A DNA stretch of 64,000 bases from Plazaster borealis. Taxonomy: Eukaryota; Echinodermata; Asteroidea; Forcipulatida; Labidiasteridae. The notes under the pieces are model-generated. The model made no database searches, was not told the DNA's origin, and was given only the letters and a program-made list of their open reading frames with translations. This document shows, piece after piece, positions 25,801 to 35,540 of this stretch (position 1 is its first letter; every line of letters begins with the position of its first letter). Position numbers and translations under genes: made by a program. The DNA lies in NCBI GenBank assembly GCA_021014325.1, contig CM037459.1, positions 13,914,501 to 13,978,500 of the forward strand, given 5' to 3'.

Positions 25801-28800
25801 AATTGGCCATTGGTTAATCACTGACCAATGACCTCAACAGTTATTGGTTACAGCCTCGACAACACACTCCTGATTAAGTGGTCTTTGTTTTAACTCTATT
25901 GGCCATTTCCTACGTCAGAGAACGCGCACGTACATTATGAATTACGATGTGGAAGAAGCTACAGGGTGGTAAATGGATTGGGTCGAGTTTGTTGGACTTG
26001 TGGTGCAGGTCATGGTGGTTCTTTCACCAATACCTTGTGTTTCATTTGTCGATAAGCATGGTGGATGGGTGTCGTTGTACCTGTACCTCTGATCAGCGCA
26101 GCCACATGCTTTCAGTACAAACCCAGAGAAGCAGCTTTTCTCACAAGCCTATAAATAAAGGACACGCCATCGGTTAAAATGACCCACCATTCCACCTACC
26201 ACAATACTGATTTTGTTGTTCAATTTTAAATCTCGCTTAAAAGGCGCTGAACACGTTTGGTAATTGTCAAAGACCAGTTTTCTCACTTGGTGTATCCCAA
26301 CATTATGCAAAAAATAACAAGCCTGTGAAAATTTGGGCTCAATTGGTCATCGAAGTTGCAAGAAAATGATGAAAGAAAAAAACACCCTCGTTGTACAAAT
26401 TTGTGTGCTTACAGATAGGAATAGTTTTTATGTTAATATATATTTTGAGTAATTACCAAACGTGCACAGGGCCTTTAAATAAAAAATAATCACTGACCAA
26501 GAGTGTTGTAAAATGTCATACAATATTTACAGGCCGTTAATACTGAAATTGAATGTCCTTTTATGGCAAATTTATAAATGAAATATCAAACATATGGAGA
26601 AATCACCACTTCTAAACCCCAAAGAGAGAAACAAAAAGAGCTTAAAAAAGCTACTTTTCTTACCTGCTTGGAATAATTGACATTATTGAAAAAGTGATTG
26701 AAGATTGTGCTCTGCGTTGTTGTACAGTTGGTTCTGTAGGGAGCCTTGCTTCTGTGTACTTCCACCTGTACGGTTTAAGTTTTAAAACACAGGAAGAAGA
26801 CGAGCAAGACAATAATGCCCAGTTTCAATCTGAACTCACTAGTATGAGGTTAAGAATGCGAATTTTGTCTTAATATTCCATTAAAAAAATCCTTCAAAAC
26901 CTGTTTGTAAGTGTAACGTAATTCCACTGTAATCCACGCCCACTCCGCACAAACTGGCTCAACTGATTAACAGATACTTCGAGCTACATTGTTTGTCTTC
27001 GTTGATGATTTATGCCAAAAATTACCAACTGGACTTGGCTTTTACTACTTAAAAGACCAAGGTGTTTTCAGAACTAACAGTTTCTGTCATAAGAAAGGCT
27101 TTTGAACGATGAAAGGATTATTGTTGGGGTAAAATTACACGCACGCCAGATTTGGAGCCGGTGTGGCAGGAGATTCTGTCCCCTAGAGATTCCGTCGCCC
27201 CCACCCCCCCCCCCCACCCCCATGGCGAAATATGTATAAACTTCTTCTGATAACGCCCTCTTTTGAATTGTCCTCCTTCAGCCCATGTTAATTTCCCATT
27301 GCATGTATTGGGGACAGAATCTCCGTGGAACAGATTTTCCTAGGACACCGGAGTTAGCGAAAATGTTGGGTGTGCAGTAGATGCGCGCGCATGACGCAGT
27401 GACTTACCAACAGGATGGTATCCTTTTTAATAGATGTTAATTTTGCATCTGGGGTAAAGAATAGAATAGAATTTGTTTTTACCCTTTCACCGATGTGTAT
27501 TGCACTGTATACTTTAGTACTTTCTTTCCAAAGTTCTGTGAAAAAGGGTCGTGGGTTCGAATCCCACCCGAGTGATTTGCCTGTGGTTTCTTTTTTTTCA
27601 CAGAACTCGGGAAAGTACTGAGTATACAGTGCTTAATACACAGAATGGTACCCATAACCCCGTTTCCTATGATCAGCACACGTGATCTTCAATGAGGCAA
27701 TCGCAATATCAATCGAACTGAGTGTTGGTCAGACTCTTCAACAATAAATGTTTGTATAAAGTTATTTTGTAAAATAGCCACCTTCGAACCGAGCCTAATA
27801 ACCGCAGGTAGCCAACACTTATCCTGCACCAGTCTCATTGAATACACGACTGTAAGTGTAATAGCATTTATTTTGTTTACTCTCCCCTGGTACAATTAGC
27901 TAATGTCTTTGCACAATGGACTCGAAGATTATACACGTAGATTGCGCGATGCTGATTTGCAGACAAGCTTTTGGGTTAGTGTATAGTCTCTAAGTTAATG
28001 GAGCAGATTATTTGCGTTCCTAATTAATGCATGGAGAAGACAAATAAAAAAGAGCTTGGAGCATTCATGTTTGTTTTCTGAACGCAACTCTTGTTTCATT
28101 CTTATCAGACAACCCCACTTTAAAGGGATTATAAACGTTTGGTAATTGGAACCCCTCTTTGTTTCAATCCGATACAGTTGTCCTAATATATACCATAATA
28201 CTAACCTGTGAAAATGTCATTTCAAATGGTGGTAGCGTTTTTGAGATATTGCCGAAAATCTGTAGCGGTTATGTAGGCCTACACGCAGGAATAATAAACT
28301 GCCATTGGGATACACAATCTGAGAAACGTTACTATCAGTATAACGCTTCTCAGATTCAAATTGTTGGTGATACAATGTGATATCTTTTTCCATAACCGTA
28401 GTACTTCGAAGTGAAAAGTTTCTCAAAATGCATTATACTAAAAAGAAAACAATTATTCGCAAAAGTTAACAGCATTATATATATACATACTCCTTCACAT
28501 AGCAACTGGTTCCCCGCAATTATTTTTTTCCATAATAGCAAAGTACTCTCAGCAAAACATAAAATATAAACAAGGCGAGGTCAGGCAAACCAAGTGGCTA
28601 GTGACAAATGACTCGTGACGTCAGTGGCGGCTTGTTGTTTTGTGGTATAGCTCTATGATTTGGACCCACCTATACTGGTACAAAGCTAACACCTGAACTT
28701 ACCGATTTCCAACCAACACCGTGAATGTGATCTCCTAAAACAAATGACTATCCGATCCAACAAGGACACAAACAACAAGGCGAGTTCCAACGGATTTGGG

Positions 28801-31800
28801 ATTTGTGGAGTTTATTAGTTTCTTCTTCGGCAAAGCGATTTCACGGCTTGGCTTGAATCGGTTCAGTACACGTCAAATGTTGCATACGGCAACGAATCTG
28901 AACTACCATTATAGGCAACAAACCAAACGATCATAGTCGGACAACTCCAGTAACTTTTTCTTCTGAGGATGTTACATTTTTAAGTGACTCTTCTTGAAAA
29001 AGCGACTTAGAGGAAAATTTGGGGTGAAGAATAATATGACAATCTTGACGAACTTGAAGTTCCCTGAGGTGCATTTGGTCCAGCGATGGTTGATCGCGGC
29101 GCCGAGCAGTAGAGTTTCGAGCCGGTTGCCCCCGGGCTGCTGCTGCTGGTACGGGAAAGCGAAATAGCCTATCTTGCAGTGAAAATGCAGATCCTCTCAA
29201 ATGAGCTTTAGTCTAAACTTGTCCACCACAAAGAGTGACAAACCACGTCATCGGGATTTAATAGATGCAAGGACGCAAGTGTACGTCGCAGGTGTATTAC
29301 TTATGATTGTGTGTAAAATTCTATGCCACATGACGTCAAGGGGTCATGCACATCCATCATACATAAGCAGTATTTGACTTTGTGCTGAAAAAAGCAGCGC
29401 GAAGCGGTGAATTATTCCTTGAATTATGTATTAAATACACTAATTTAAGTGAAAAATAGTTATTAACCGGTATGTACGATGTCTACTTTGTCATAAAAAG
29501 GGAATCACTAAAATTTTAAGAGCCTCCCTCGTGGAACCCTGCAGTGTGGAAAAAGTACCGTACATTCTTAAAAACACATCCCACTAATGTAGCTCTCGTT
29601 TGCCCATCAAACAGACATGTTAGTAGAGCGACATTGTGGGCTTTCCCCAGGTGTTGTCTATTATCCCTTGTCTGTTAAAAACATTGTGGGGTGCACCCCA
29701 CAATGTGAAAACACCCACAAGTACAGTTCCTACCTAAAAAACACCCACTATGGCTATCCTGTAAGCGCAGAAGGGCACAGTGGCCACGACTGATAGACAA
29801 ACACACAATCAAACAAAAAAGGGCAAAAACATAATCTCCTTGGTGTGGAGTAAAATTTGTCTTTCACAGTTAGTGATTTGCGGAAGGACGAACCTTTCGT
29901 ACGGCGATGAAAGTTTCCTGGCCCGGACTGACAGTGATTCCTTCGTCCTCTGGGAACGGCATCTGGTTCTGAGGGCCAACCAGAACCCTCAGGCCAGAAG
30001 ATTGCTGCAGACTTCCTAAGTACTCATCCTGTTGTATGTAGAGTTCCATGGTTAACCCTGCAGTTGGATCGAGTGCGGCAGAAACATAGAGATGAATCAA
30101 AGGACTGGTTTTGAATGACGTTTGTGATCCGATAATGAACCATGTACAACGAAATCATGTTTGTTAGACACTAAGGGTGCGTTTGATTAGCTTCCCCGGG
30201 TCGCTATATTTTTTTCCCTACGAACTTTTTGTCCCCATACGGGAAATTAACATGGGCTGGAGGAGGAGAATTCAAAAGATGGCGCTATCAAAAGGAGTTT
30301 GTATACAGTTCGCCGTATGGGGGGACAACAAGTTCGTAGGAAAAAAATATCGCCCCGGGTCAACCCAGGTGTCCCCCCCCCCCCCCGATGCGTTCGAATA
30401 GCTTTGACGTCATTCTCGGGGCCCCAAGTACCCTGCTTGTGGAGGGGGTCGCTTAAGGCTGACCGAGGTGCATGACGTCACAACGATAAACTTTCTCATT
30501 GGGCACAATTTTGTTTGTAATTCAGTTGTAATTAACAACAAAATTCAAAAACGAGTACTTTTGTAACAACGTATAGGCTTGTAAAATAATTTAACGTTGC
30601 AGTTTTACCTTGAGAATTTTACGATCTTTTCGTGAATCCACGGACGTGATGCACGCACATGGAAAATAGTTCCGATCGGTTGTCCGCAGATGCATTAGTG
30701 GGAATGCTGGGGGAAGTTGTCGTGCGATTAGCTCATGTCAGGGGCTCATCCGGATGAGCACACCGGGGTAAACCCGGGGAAGCTAATCGAACGCACCCTA
30801 ATATTGGAGCATGAAGTTACCAAAAGCTGGAATGAAGTATTGAGTTAGGAACAGGTAATGTCTAACTTCTTCGAGGTCACCCCAACCCCCACTATTTTCT
30901 AAAGTTATTTGTAATTGTTTCGCTAGTAACGTAGACAAACGTGAAGTGATACAAACTTTTGTACTGCTACAGTATTGAACAGATTGTAAATCTGGTACAG
31001 TATTATTTTATTAGGTAATAATACCGGTATATTGTGCATCTGTTATTGTTTCGCATTTTTCTTTGACTCACCATACAATGGCCCCGCCCTGGTGACTTTC
31101 TTGACATTTTCGAGGAAGAAGTTGAAAGTGTAACAGTTTCCATATATTGCATTGTAGAAGCGAGTGAAGTTTCTGAAAGGAGGGGGATGAACATAACAAT
31201 TGTTGTTAACAGTAATACATTGTGGTTTGATTAATCAAACATGTGACTGTAAAAGACCCCCCTATGGCCCGTGCGTGAAACCCACTTGTGTGTGCGCTTA
31301 CATTACGGAATGCCCTTGTTTGGACTTTTACACGGTGGAACTTGTTCAACTTGAACCCCACAGAGGAACTCTTTAGAACCTGATCCATAAGGTTGTGTGG
31401 GCGTGCACACACGGGTAGGCTTAAGGGCAGTGGCGTCACCAGAGGCTGGGGGGAAGGGGGGCCTGCACCCCCCGCTCAGAACCCTTGCCCCCTCTTGCCC
31501 CCCCCCCCATATGAAATCACAGAAAAGTATATACTTATAATATATAAATCGTTTAAGGCTGCATAAAATGCTGCCGTAAAAAGTAAAACTTTTCTTCATA
31601 TCAGTATAATGTGGACTATCAGTCATGACAAAATGCATGGAAACGCGCGCGCGATCGTATTGTGCAGGATCAGAAGTCACAAAGTTCAGTTTAATACGTG
31701 GTGGTCTGAGCGCAGAAAGCTCCGTTAACGCAACGTAGTCAGATGCACAACAGGGAGATTTACACAGCAAAATGGACAGCGAAAAAGGTAGCTTAGACCA

Positions 31801-33062
31801 TCCTTAGACCATTTCTTCTCCATATCAAAGCGCCCGTCTTTGCCTCGTGCTCCAACACCTAAGAGGCAGAGACGGGAAAATACAGAAGATTCTATTCTGA
31901 TGGGGTACCATCAGAGTATTGCATGGACTCTGCATCTGAGGATTCCGCCGAGGAATTTCGAAGAAGATGTATCCGTTAGTAATACTGGGAGCGCTAGTAG
32001 CACAAGTGCCCTCCTGACAAGCACACCACAATTTCAATCCTGTTTTTTGATTTTGATTTTTTTAATGGCTTTTAAACTTGTCCCAATTATTTTTTTTTTT
32101 TTTTGGGGGGGGGTATTTACACTGAAATAAAGCATACAAACAACAATTTAATTAGTACTCACACTCACAGAGCCTAATTTGAGAATGCACTTTACAACTC
32201 TAAATTGATACTTGGTAATCACTGTTGGTAATTTAATCCTTGTATACATTCGAAAAGTGTTATCTTATAAAAACGACAAGTTTTGGTTGTTTGCGTAATC
32301 TGTTATTACCTGCAAACTATGTAGACTGTTTTAGAACTGCATCGGTGTGTATCAGCTGGTGTGTACCAACTATCAGTTAACATATTTAATGATAATCTTG
32401 CACTTCTTTGCCCCCCCCCCCAAATTTAATGTTTTCCCCCACTTGCCCCCCCCCCAAATGAAAACGTCTAGTTACGCCATACTGCTTAAGGGCCCCTGTG
32501 GGGTCTTTTACACAATGGAGCAATAGATCCAAGTTTTTCCTTGTTGAATCTGGATGTACCACACAGAGGAGCTATAAAAGGGTATAATAGAACATCAATA
32601 GCAGGACCCCACAAACCCAATCCGTAAGGTTGTGTGCGTCAGTTTGTAGATAATCCAACAGAGAACTACAAACAAAAAAGTAATCACAAAGGAAAACAAT
32701 GAGGTCCACGTTTGTCAGGACTAAGAGTTGAATAAAAGGAGGGTCAACGATTGGAGGACATTACAAACTTGTGCGTGTGTATAAAGTGGGTGTGACTTAG
32801 TTAGTAGATGTTTAAACACGATTTATATATATAAATGTTTTTGTTGTTAAGTGTTGTTTAAAAACTTACCCGGCCCTGCAAGGATATCCTTCGAATGTAC
32901 AGGTAAGTAGCATGTCTTTCAATTTATGCCCAGTGCTAAATCGATCTTGATACGGCATCTTAGCGATGATATCTACTGACTGCAGCCCTAAATTGTATTC
33001 AAGGTCCGTTGAAGTGAAGTCAATATCCTTCATTGAAAAAAAAGGAAAAACGATTGATCTAT

Positions 33063-33133
<71 letters not shown>

Positions 33134-34163
33134 GCTGCCGCTAACGCGTCGAGTGAGAATCATGTATTGAAAAGCAAGGCTTTAAAAATCGTTTGAGGCG
33201 TATAACAGTGCAGATCTTTGTAGAAGGGGGATATATTATGGTTCAGGGCAAAGCCACAAGAAGAACAGGTGTGTGTGGGGGGGGGGGGCGGATAGGAGGG
33301 AGGGTGCATATAGGCACTGTTCAGCCCAATTATTCTCTATCGAATTAGCAATGTGTTTATGGTATAGTGCGGGAAATTTGAACTATTTCCGGCGGTAGCC
33401 AACGAGAGATAATGGGCAGAGAAACGTTGTGAAAGTTGAAACACGTTTTGGTGTGGTCTCTGGTAATAAACCATCCTATGACTGTTTGGATGCTGTTTGG
33501 TGAGAGACAATGGTCTCTGTCTTTCGGGAAAGTCAATAGGCGGTGGTTAAAACAGACCTTTTCTTTGATGTTTGCGTGGATTCTTATAGAAGAAAAAAAA
33601 AGTGGGTTTAGAAGGGAAAGGAGGAAAGAGATGTTAGAGCTAACTTTAAAAAAATATTTTAGTTGAGGGGCTGTTTGGAACCCGCCACTGCGTAGATCAA
33701 GATCCGGTTTTTTAAAATAATGGAATCTATAATTGATTTGTCAGCAGTGCCCCCTAGAAAATAATTGTGCCCCCCCCCTTGTGCCCCCGTAAGCATTTAC
33801 CTTAGTTACGCGGCTGGATTGTTCTGGGTTTAAGATGAGATCTCGAAGTTCTTCGTTGTCATACACCCCTGAATGCGTGACTCTGTTCATGTTGCACAAT
33901 GTGACTGCAGGATACGTCACTTCACGATCGTATTCGAGCTCTACATTTACTGCCACATCGTAGCCTTTGAACGTACCAAACATGGACAAGGCGGTCCCTG
34001 CGAAAAAGATAAGGGAAAAAACAAACAGCACGGCCCATACGATTCGACGACTGTGGCTGGCTGATCTACCTATATTGGGTATGCCGTGCGCTCCGCAGTT
34101 TTGCATCACGGTGGCCAATAGATTTGCCACGCTTAGTTGTTGGTCGGTGGAATTGTTCCCCAT
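16526..34163 (-). CDS. DEG/ENaC-family sodium channel subunit, complete (10 exons, 492 aa)
   Basis: Exons in coding order: 33801-34163, 32870-33027, 31072-31172, 29894-30057, 26664-26765, 26034-26148, 24003-24075, 21648-21705, 20933-20997, 16526-16805. All junctions are GT/AG and all phases agree, giving 1479 bp with the stop. The ATG at 34163 has A at -3 and G at +4. The protein has the His-Gly gating motif (AHGIPNI, residues 25-31), TM1 at about 41-63, YPAVTLCNMN, a cysteine-rich ectodomain (CTFEGYPC, GNCYTFNF, ACEKSCFSGF, CGCAD, CDCSLPC), and TM2 (LSDIGGQVGLWMGMS, about 402-425) with the G-x-S selectivity filter at 414-416. The WP near residue 370 and the LWxGxS form look more ENaC-like than ASIC-like; this is inference. 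The product would form a trimeric plasma-membrane sodium channel. The weakest splice site is the GTTCGT donor of exon 4. The last 20 residues are poorly conserved, and a further 3' exon cannot be excluded. Confidence 0.92.
17000..17462 (+). repeat. Pyrimidine-rich tract ending in (AAAT)n, probable LINE 3' tail
   Basis: Long C/T-rich runs (TTCCCTCAGTCTCTCCCC) are followed by AT-rich sequence and finish at AAATAAATAAATAAAT. The layout fits a retroposon 3' untranslated region, but no coding part is attached. It lies in the last intron of the complete DEG/ENaC gene. Confidence 0.4.
17585..17850 (-). repeat. tRNA-Ser-derived SINE (family S2)
   Basis: The minus strand begins GTCGTGGCCGAGCGGTTAAG (tRNA-Ser-like A box) with B box GGGTTCGAGTCCC, then ACACTTGTGTCCTTGAGCAA and ACGTAAAAGAACCCAGAAC. 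This layout matches a SINE type I know from deuterostomes. Confidence 0.82.
18350..18546. repeat. Minisatellite of ACGAATTCC units (EcoRI-site array)
   Basis: About 18 tandem units of 9-15 bp built on ACGAATTCC(T/A), each containing GAATTC or a one-base variant. Last intron of the complete DEG/ENaC gene. Confidence 0.92.
19018..19253 (+). repeat. Interspersed repeat carrying a tRNA-like segment (family S3)
   Basis: About 150 bp (GTGATCCCTCTCCTGCC ... GAGACCGCCAACATAGG) precede a tRNA-like stretch at about 19170-19240 with A box TTAGCTCAGTTGGTTGAG and B box GGTTCAAATCCC. It is shared with 54430-54672, so it is a repeat rather than a single tRNA gene. Confidence 0.72.
19327..19484. mobile_element. 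Small palindromic miniature transposon
   Basis: The ends ACAATCCCGGCC and GGCCGGGACTGT pair. Inner CCGTTCAATGTTGG and CCAACATTGAGCGG also pair with one mismatch. Long C and G runs lie inside. Confidence 0.6.
20242..20706 (+). repeat. Interspersed repeat, TGACATCATC...GATGGCATCA, full copy
   Basis: Same family and length as the copy at 12622, with the same internal landmarks. It lies between exons 9 and 10 of the complete DEG/ENaC gene. Confidence 0.7.
21180..21538 (+). mobile_element. TTAA miniature transposon family 1, right end lost
   Basis: Starts TTAAAGATATCGTACACG and runs through the whole family body, but stops at GTGTTCAGTGCT without the final CCTTTAA. It lies between exons 8 and 9 of the complete DEG/ENaC gene. 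Confidence 0.85.
21738..22240. repeat. Tandem array, unit about 175-177 bp, three units
   Basis: GGTTACTNTATTGG recurs at 21738, 21913 and 22090. Each unit holds CAACTATNGAATCCGGTCA, ACTGTTCCCCGTTCGG, TGTGCTGCTTACCCCGG and ends GGAATAGACTGTGAAAGTCTA. The first unit is partial at its left. It lies just upstream (coding sense) of exon 8 of the complete DEG/ENaC gene. Confidence 0.92.
22241..22781 (+). mobile_element. TA-flanked miniature transposon, divergent copy
   Basis: Left end TAGACTGTGCAAGT and right end ACTTGCACAGTCTA are inverted repeats, with TA as likely target duplication (Tc1/mariner-like spacing; inference). The body is shorter and more diverged than the other two copies. It begins exactly where the 175-bp tandem array stops. 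Confidence 0.8.
22882..23375 (+). repeat. tRNA-derived SINE (family S1), split by the hairpin transposon
   Basis: A-box-like TTGCGTAGTAGT and B-box GGTTCAAATCCC lie at the head. The common body TCAGTCCCTACTTGACTGCG runs to 23087 and resumes after 23280 with TTAAGTTCGCTTTTCTGAAA and TTGGCTTCACAAGCAGAATA. Confidence 0.78.
23088..23279. mobile_element. 192-bp hairpin miniature transposon with perfect 40-bp arms
   Basis: The first 40 bases (from GGTGTTAAAATTGACACCAT) and the last 40 (ending ATGGTGTCAATTTTAACACC) are exact inverted repeats, and most of the interior also pairs. It interrupts a tRNA-derived SINE. Confidence 0.88.
23579..23924 (-). repeat. tRNA-Ser-derived SINE (family S2), with S2b tail
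   Basis: The head reads GTCGTGGCCGAGTGGTCTAG and the B box GGGTTCCAATCCC on the minus strand. The tail segment (CACAGTCCGTA through GGCGATCTCT on the plus strand) is shared with the fragment at 2328. Confidence 0.78.
24193..24406. mobile_element. Miniature transposon with AGGCCATGTCACA ends
   Basis: AGGCCATGTCACACAGGGCA at the left pairs with TGCCTCTTGTGACATGGCCT at the right. About 214 bp between exons 6 and 7 of the complete DEG/ENaC gene. The target duplication is not clear. Confidence 0.7.
24477..25260 (+). repeat. Tandem array of GACATTGGACATTC...AGGTTTGTACAGTGAATGTC units
   Basis: About nine units of 50-65 bp, with alternating forms (CACACAGG, CGCATAGG), interrupted by an S1 SINE at 24915-25150. 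Inverted units of the same sequence lie at 25490-25745. Confidence 0.9.
24915..25150 (+). repeat. tRNA-derived SINE (family S1), inside the 24.5-kb array
   Basis: Head with A box TTGGCGTAGTGGT and B box GGTTCGAATCACG, body TCAGTCCCTACCTGACTACG, tail rich in AAATAAAT. It interrupts a tandem array. Confidence 0.82.
25490..25745 (-). repeat. Inverted counterpart of the 24477-25260 array
   Basis: TACAAACCTATGTGAATGTC and CATTGTCCAA units are the reverse complement of the array to the left. Three to four diverged units. The two arms flank about 230 bp of unrelated sequence. Confidence 0.8.
26034..26148 (-). CDS. Exon 6 of the complete DEG/ENaC gene: cysteine-rich ectodomain segment
   Basis: This small exon is easily missed. 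It follows a TATAG acceptor, encodes ACEKSCFSGFVLKACGCAD and then a PPC segment, and ends at GTATTG with one base of a split Glu codon completed in the exon at 24003-24075. The C-x3-C and C-x-C spacing matches the conserved disulfide knuckle of DEG/ENaC ectodomains. Without it the reading phase of the next exon fails. Confidence 0.9.
26237..26478 (-). mobile_element. TTAA miniature transposon family 1, internally deleted
   Basis: Reverse orientation. Both ends (TTAAAAGGCGCTGAACACG and GGGCCTTTAA) are present, but about 130 bp of the body is missing after the TGTGCTTACAGATAGGAAT segment. It lies between exons 5 and 6 of the complete DEG/ENaC gene. Confidence 0.85.
27145..27357. mobile_element. 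Palindromic miniature transposon, GATTCTGTCCCC family
   Basis: GGTGTGGCAGGAGATTCTGTC at the left faces GGGGACAGAATCTCC and an imperfect GGACACCGG at the right. It shares the central CTTCAGCCCATGTTAATTTCCCA with copies near 35394 and 36908. Confidence 0.65.
27496..27641. repeat. Inverted repeat with a perfect tRNA T-arm in its loop
   Basis: TGTATTGCACTGTATACTTT at the left pairs imperfectly with AGTATACAGTGCTTAATACA at the right, and TTCTGTGAAAA with TTTTCACAGAA. The loop holds GTGGGTTCGAATCCCAC, a perfect T-stem and loop. Confidence 0.75.
28120..28440 (+). mobile_element. TTAA miniature transposon family 2 (AAGGGATTATAAACG), partial
   Basis: Starts TTAAAGGGATTATAAACG then TTTGGTAATTGGAACCC. 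The body matches the copy at 36334; the right end is not found. Confidence 0.75.
28441..29893. other. Intron 4 of the complete DEG/ENaC gene, nothing coding seen
   Basis: An open stretch on the minus strand at 28931-29200 has no resemblance to the channel family and is not needed for phase. ACATTGTGGG / CCCACAATGT motifs recur at 29620-29710. Confidence 0.4.
30175..30798. mobile_element. Harbinger-like miniature transposon (TAA duplication)
   Basis: The left end GGGTGCGTTTGATTAGCTTC and the right end GAAGCTAATCGAACGCACCC are inverted repeats with one mismatch, and they are flanked by TAA on both sides. A three-base TNA-type duplication fits PIF/Harbinger. A smaller palindrome at about 30190-30358 is nested inside. 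Confidence 0.8.
31428..32484. mobile_element. hAT-type non-autonomous transposon with 8-bp target duplication
   Basis: The element starts CAGTGGCGTCACC and ends GTTACGCCATACTG. It is flanked on both sides by the identical 8-mer CTTAAGGG (31420-31427 and 32485-32492), the duplication length of hAT elements. Long G/C runs lie near both ends. A short open stretch at about 31840-31990 (plus) with KRQRRENTED may be a transposase N-terminal relic, but no domain can be named. It lies between exons 2 and 3 of the complete DEG/ENaC gene. Confidence 0.9.
33062..33136. repeat. Microsatellite (TTG)n
   Basis: About 24 TTG units with one TCG interruption, in intron 1 of the complete DEG/ENaC gene, 35 bp upstream of the exon 2 acceptor in coding sense. 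Confidence 0.95.
33801..34163 (-). CDS. Exon 1 of the complete DEG/ENaC gene: N-terminus, TM1 and start of ectodomain
   Basis: This 363-bp exon encodes residues 1-121. It contains the His-Gly motif, TM1 (IVWAVLFVFSLIFFAGTALS) and the TM1-proximal YPAVTLCNMN. An upstream in-frame stretch to about 34271 lacks a supporting ATG, so I chose 34163. Unlike the tandem paralogue, there is no intron just after TM1. The donor (AACTAAG followed by GTAAAT) lies in a stretch that resembles an hAT transposon terminus and is followed in the intron by G-rich runs. Confidence 0.9.
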
Positions 34164-35393
34164 GGTTGTAGTACACGGAACACAATCCCTGAATTTGTTG
34201 AGCAAAAGTTTACCCCTCGCATGAGATGCAACCTCTGAAATTGTGCACACTTCTACAGCTCGAGCTAACAAAAAGTAGAAAGAATAGATACTAAATCATG
34301 GAAAATCAGTGGTTTTGTCTTTTCCCAAAAGACCAGGGGTAATACTGTCATTTTCAACTAAAATGAGACAATAAAAAAGTACATGGCTGTATCAAACACT
34401 TACTATACAATTCAATTCAAAATGCAACTTAAAAATCACCTGTAAACCACAGAAAACACAATAAAGGTAGCCTAATTGGGTTTTGTTTGGTGTTTTATTT
34501 AATTCGAAATGAAATTATAGTTACAAACATTTTCAAAATTATTATTTAGCAAAGATGGATAAAGTGTACCACTTTAACTTATACCTCTATCACTGTAAAC
34601 ATACATTTTACGGTGATTTAGGCTGCCGAACAATACAAGTAAATTAAATAAATTTAGATCAAAACATATCCATGCTGTCAGATAAAACCACCGTAAACTC
34701 ACTGGAAAAGTTTAATGATATTTATTAATTAATTTATTATTATTGTTATTATATTTTTAGTGATTTTATTTGTTTCGTTAAAAATCGTTTTAGTTCTCTA
34801 CTCACCCACTTCTTGAAGTCTTGTTGCCAGTAGTTATCAAGTCGAATCACTGAACACCAATGGTTAACTGCATTGCTATTTATGGCAGGGGTTCACTTCG
34901 TAGTTGACGATTGAGTCCATTTTTATAATGGAACCCATTTCATTATCGATCCGGTCTTAAAATGCTTTTAATGAATGTTACACTTACGTAAAGTACCGGT
35001 AACTGACTGGTGTTGGATTAAGATGACACAATATTAATTAAACAAAACAGGATGGCAACCTAATGTGTTCTGACTAATGGGGAACTTCCCGAGATTTGTC
35101 ATAGTGGAAGTGAAATGCAAAAATATCTCTCTGTGGTGGTTGGAGCACTTGGCATCACCCCGAAGACACTGGGGAAACATCTATATGATTCAATGGCACA
35201 ACTGCGAGGGTTTAGGGATAGGTGGCACTTTTCGGAACAGTGAGGATCGTCGAAAGACCCTCGAGAACAAGGCTATAGCCCTAGCCCGACTCAAGGAGGT
35301 ACCATTGTCCCAGGCCCGTAACCAGGGGGGTGGGGTGGGGGTGCGACGGACGGTGCTAACGCGCCGATGTACTTTTTCTTTCATATTCGCCAA
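34164..35393. other. 5' flank of the complete DEG/ENaC gene
   Basis: Upstream of the ATG at 34163; it should hold the 5' untranslated region and promoter. No motif can be assigned with confidence. Confidence 0.4.
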
Positions 35394-35540
35394 TGAGATT
35401 CTGTCCCCGTTATGGAAAATTAATATGGACTGAGGAAGGTTGATTCAAAAGAGTGCGCTAGCAGAAGAATGTGTGCACAGTTCGCCGTATGATGGGGGGA
35501 ACAGAATCTCCGGGGGACAGAATCTCCTGCCACACCGGTA
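35394..35540. mobile_element. Palindromic miniature transposon, GATTCTGTCCCC family
   Basis: GAGATTCTGTCCCC at the left and GGGGGACAGAATCTCCTGCC at the right. The core AAATTAATATGGACTGAGGA matches the other copies. Confidence 0.65.

Noticed and set aside
28931..29200. 89-residue minus-strand frame in intron 4 of the channel gene
   Set aside because: No channel-like motif, and the flanking exons join in phase without it.
31303..31770. 155-residue minus-strand frame
   Set aside because: It spans the boundary of the hAT-type insertion and contains homopolymer-derived glycine and proline runs; no family resemblance.
33062..33136. Polyvaline-coding frame
   Set aside because: It is a TTG microsatellite in an intron, read in one frame.
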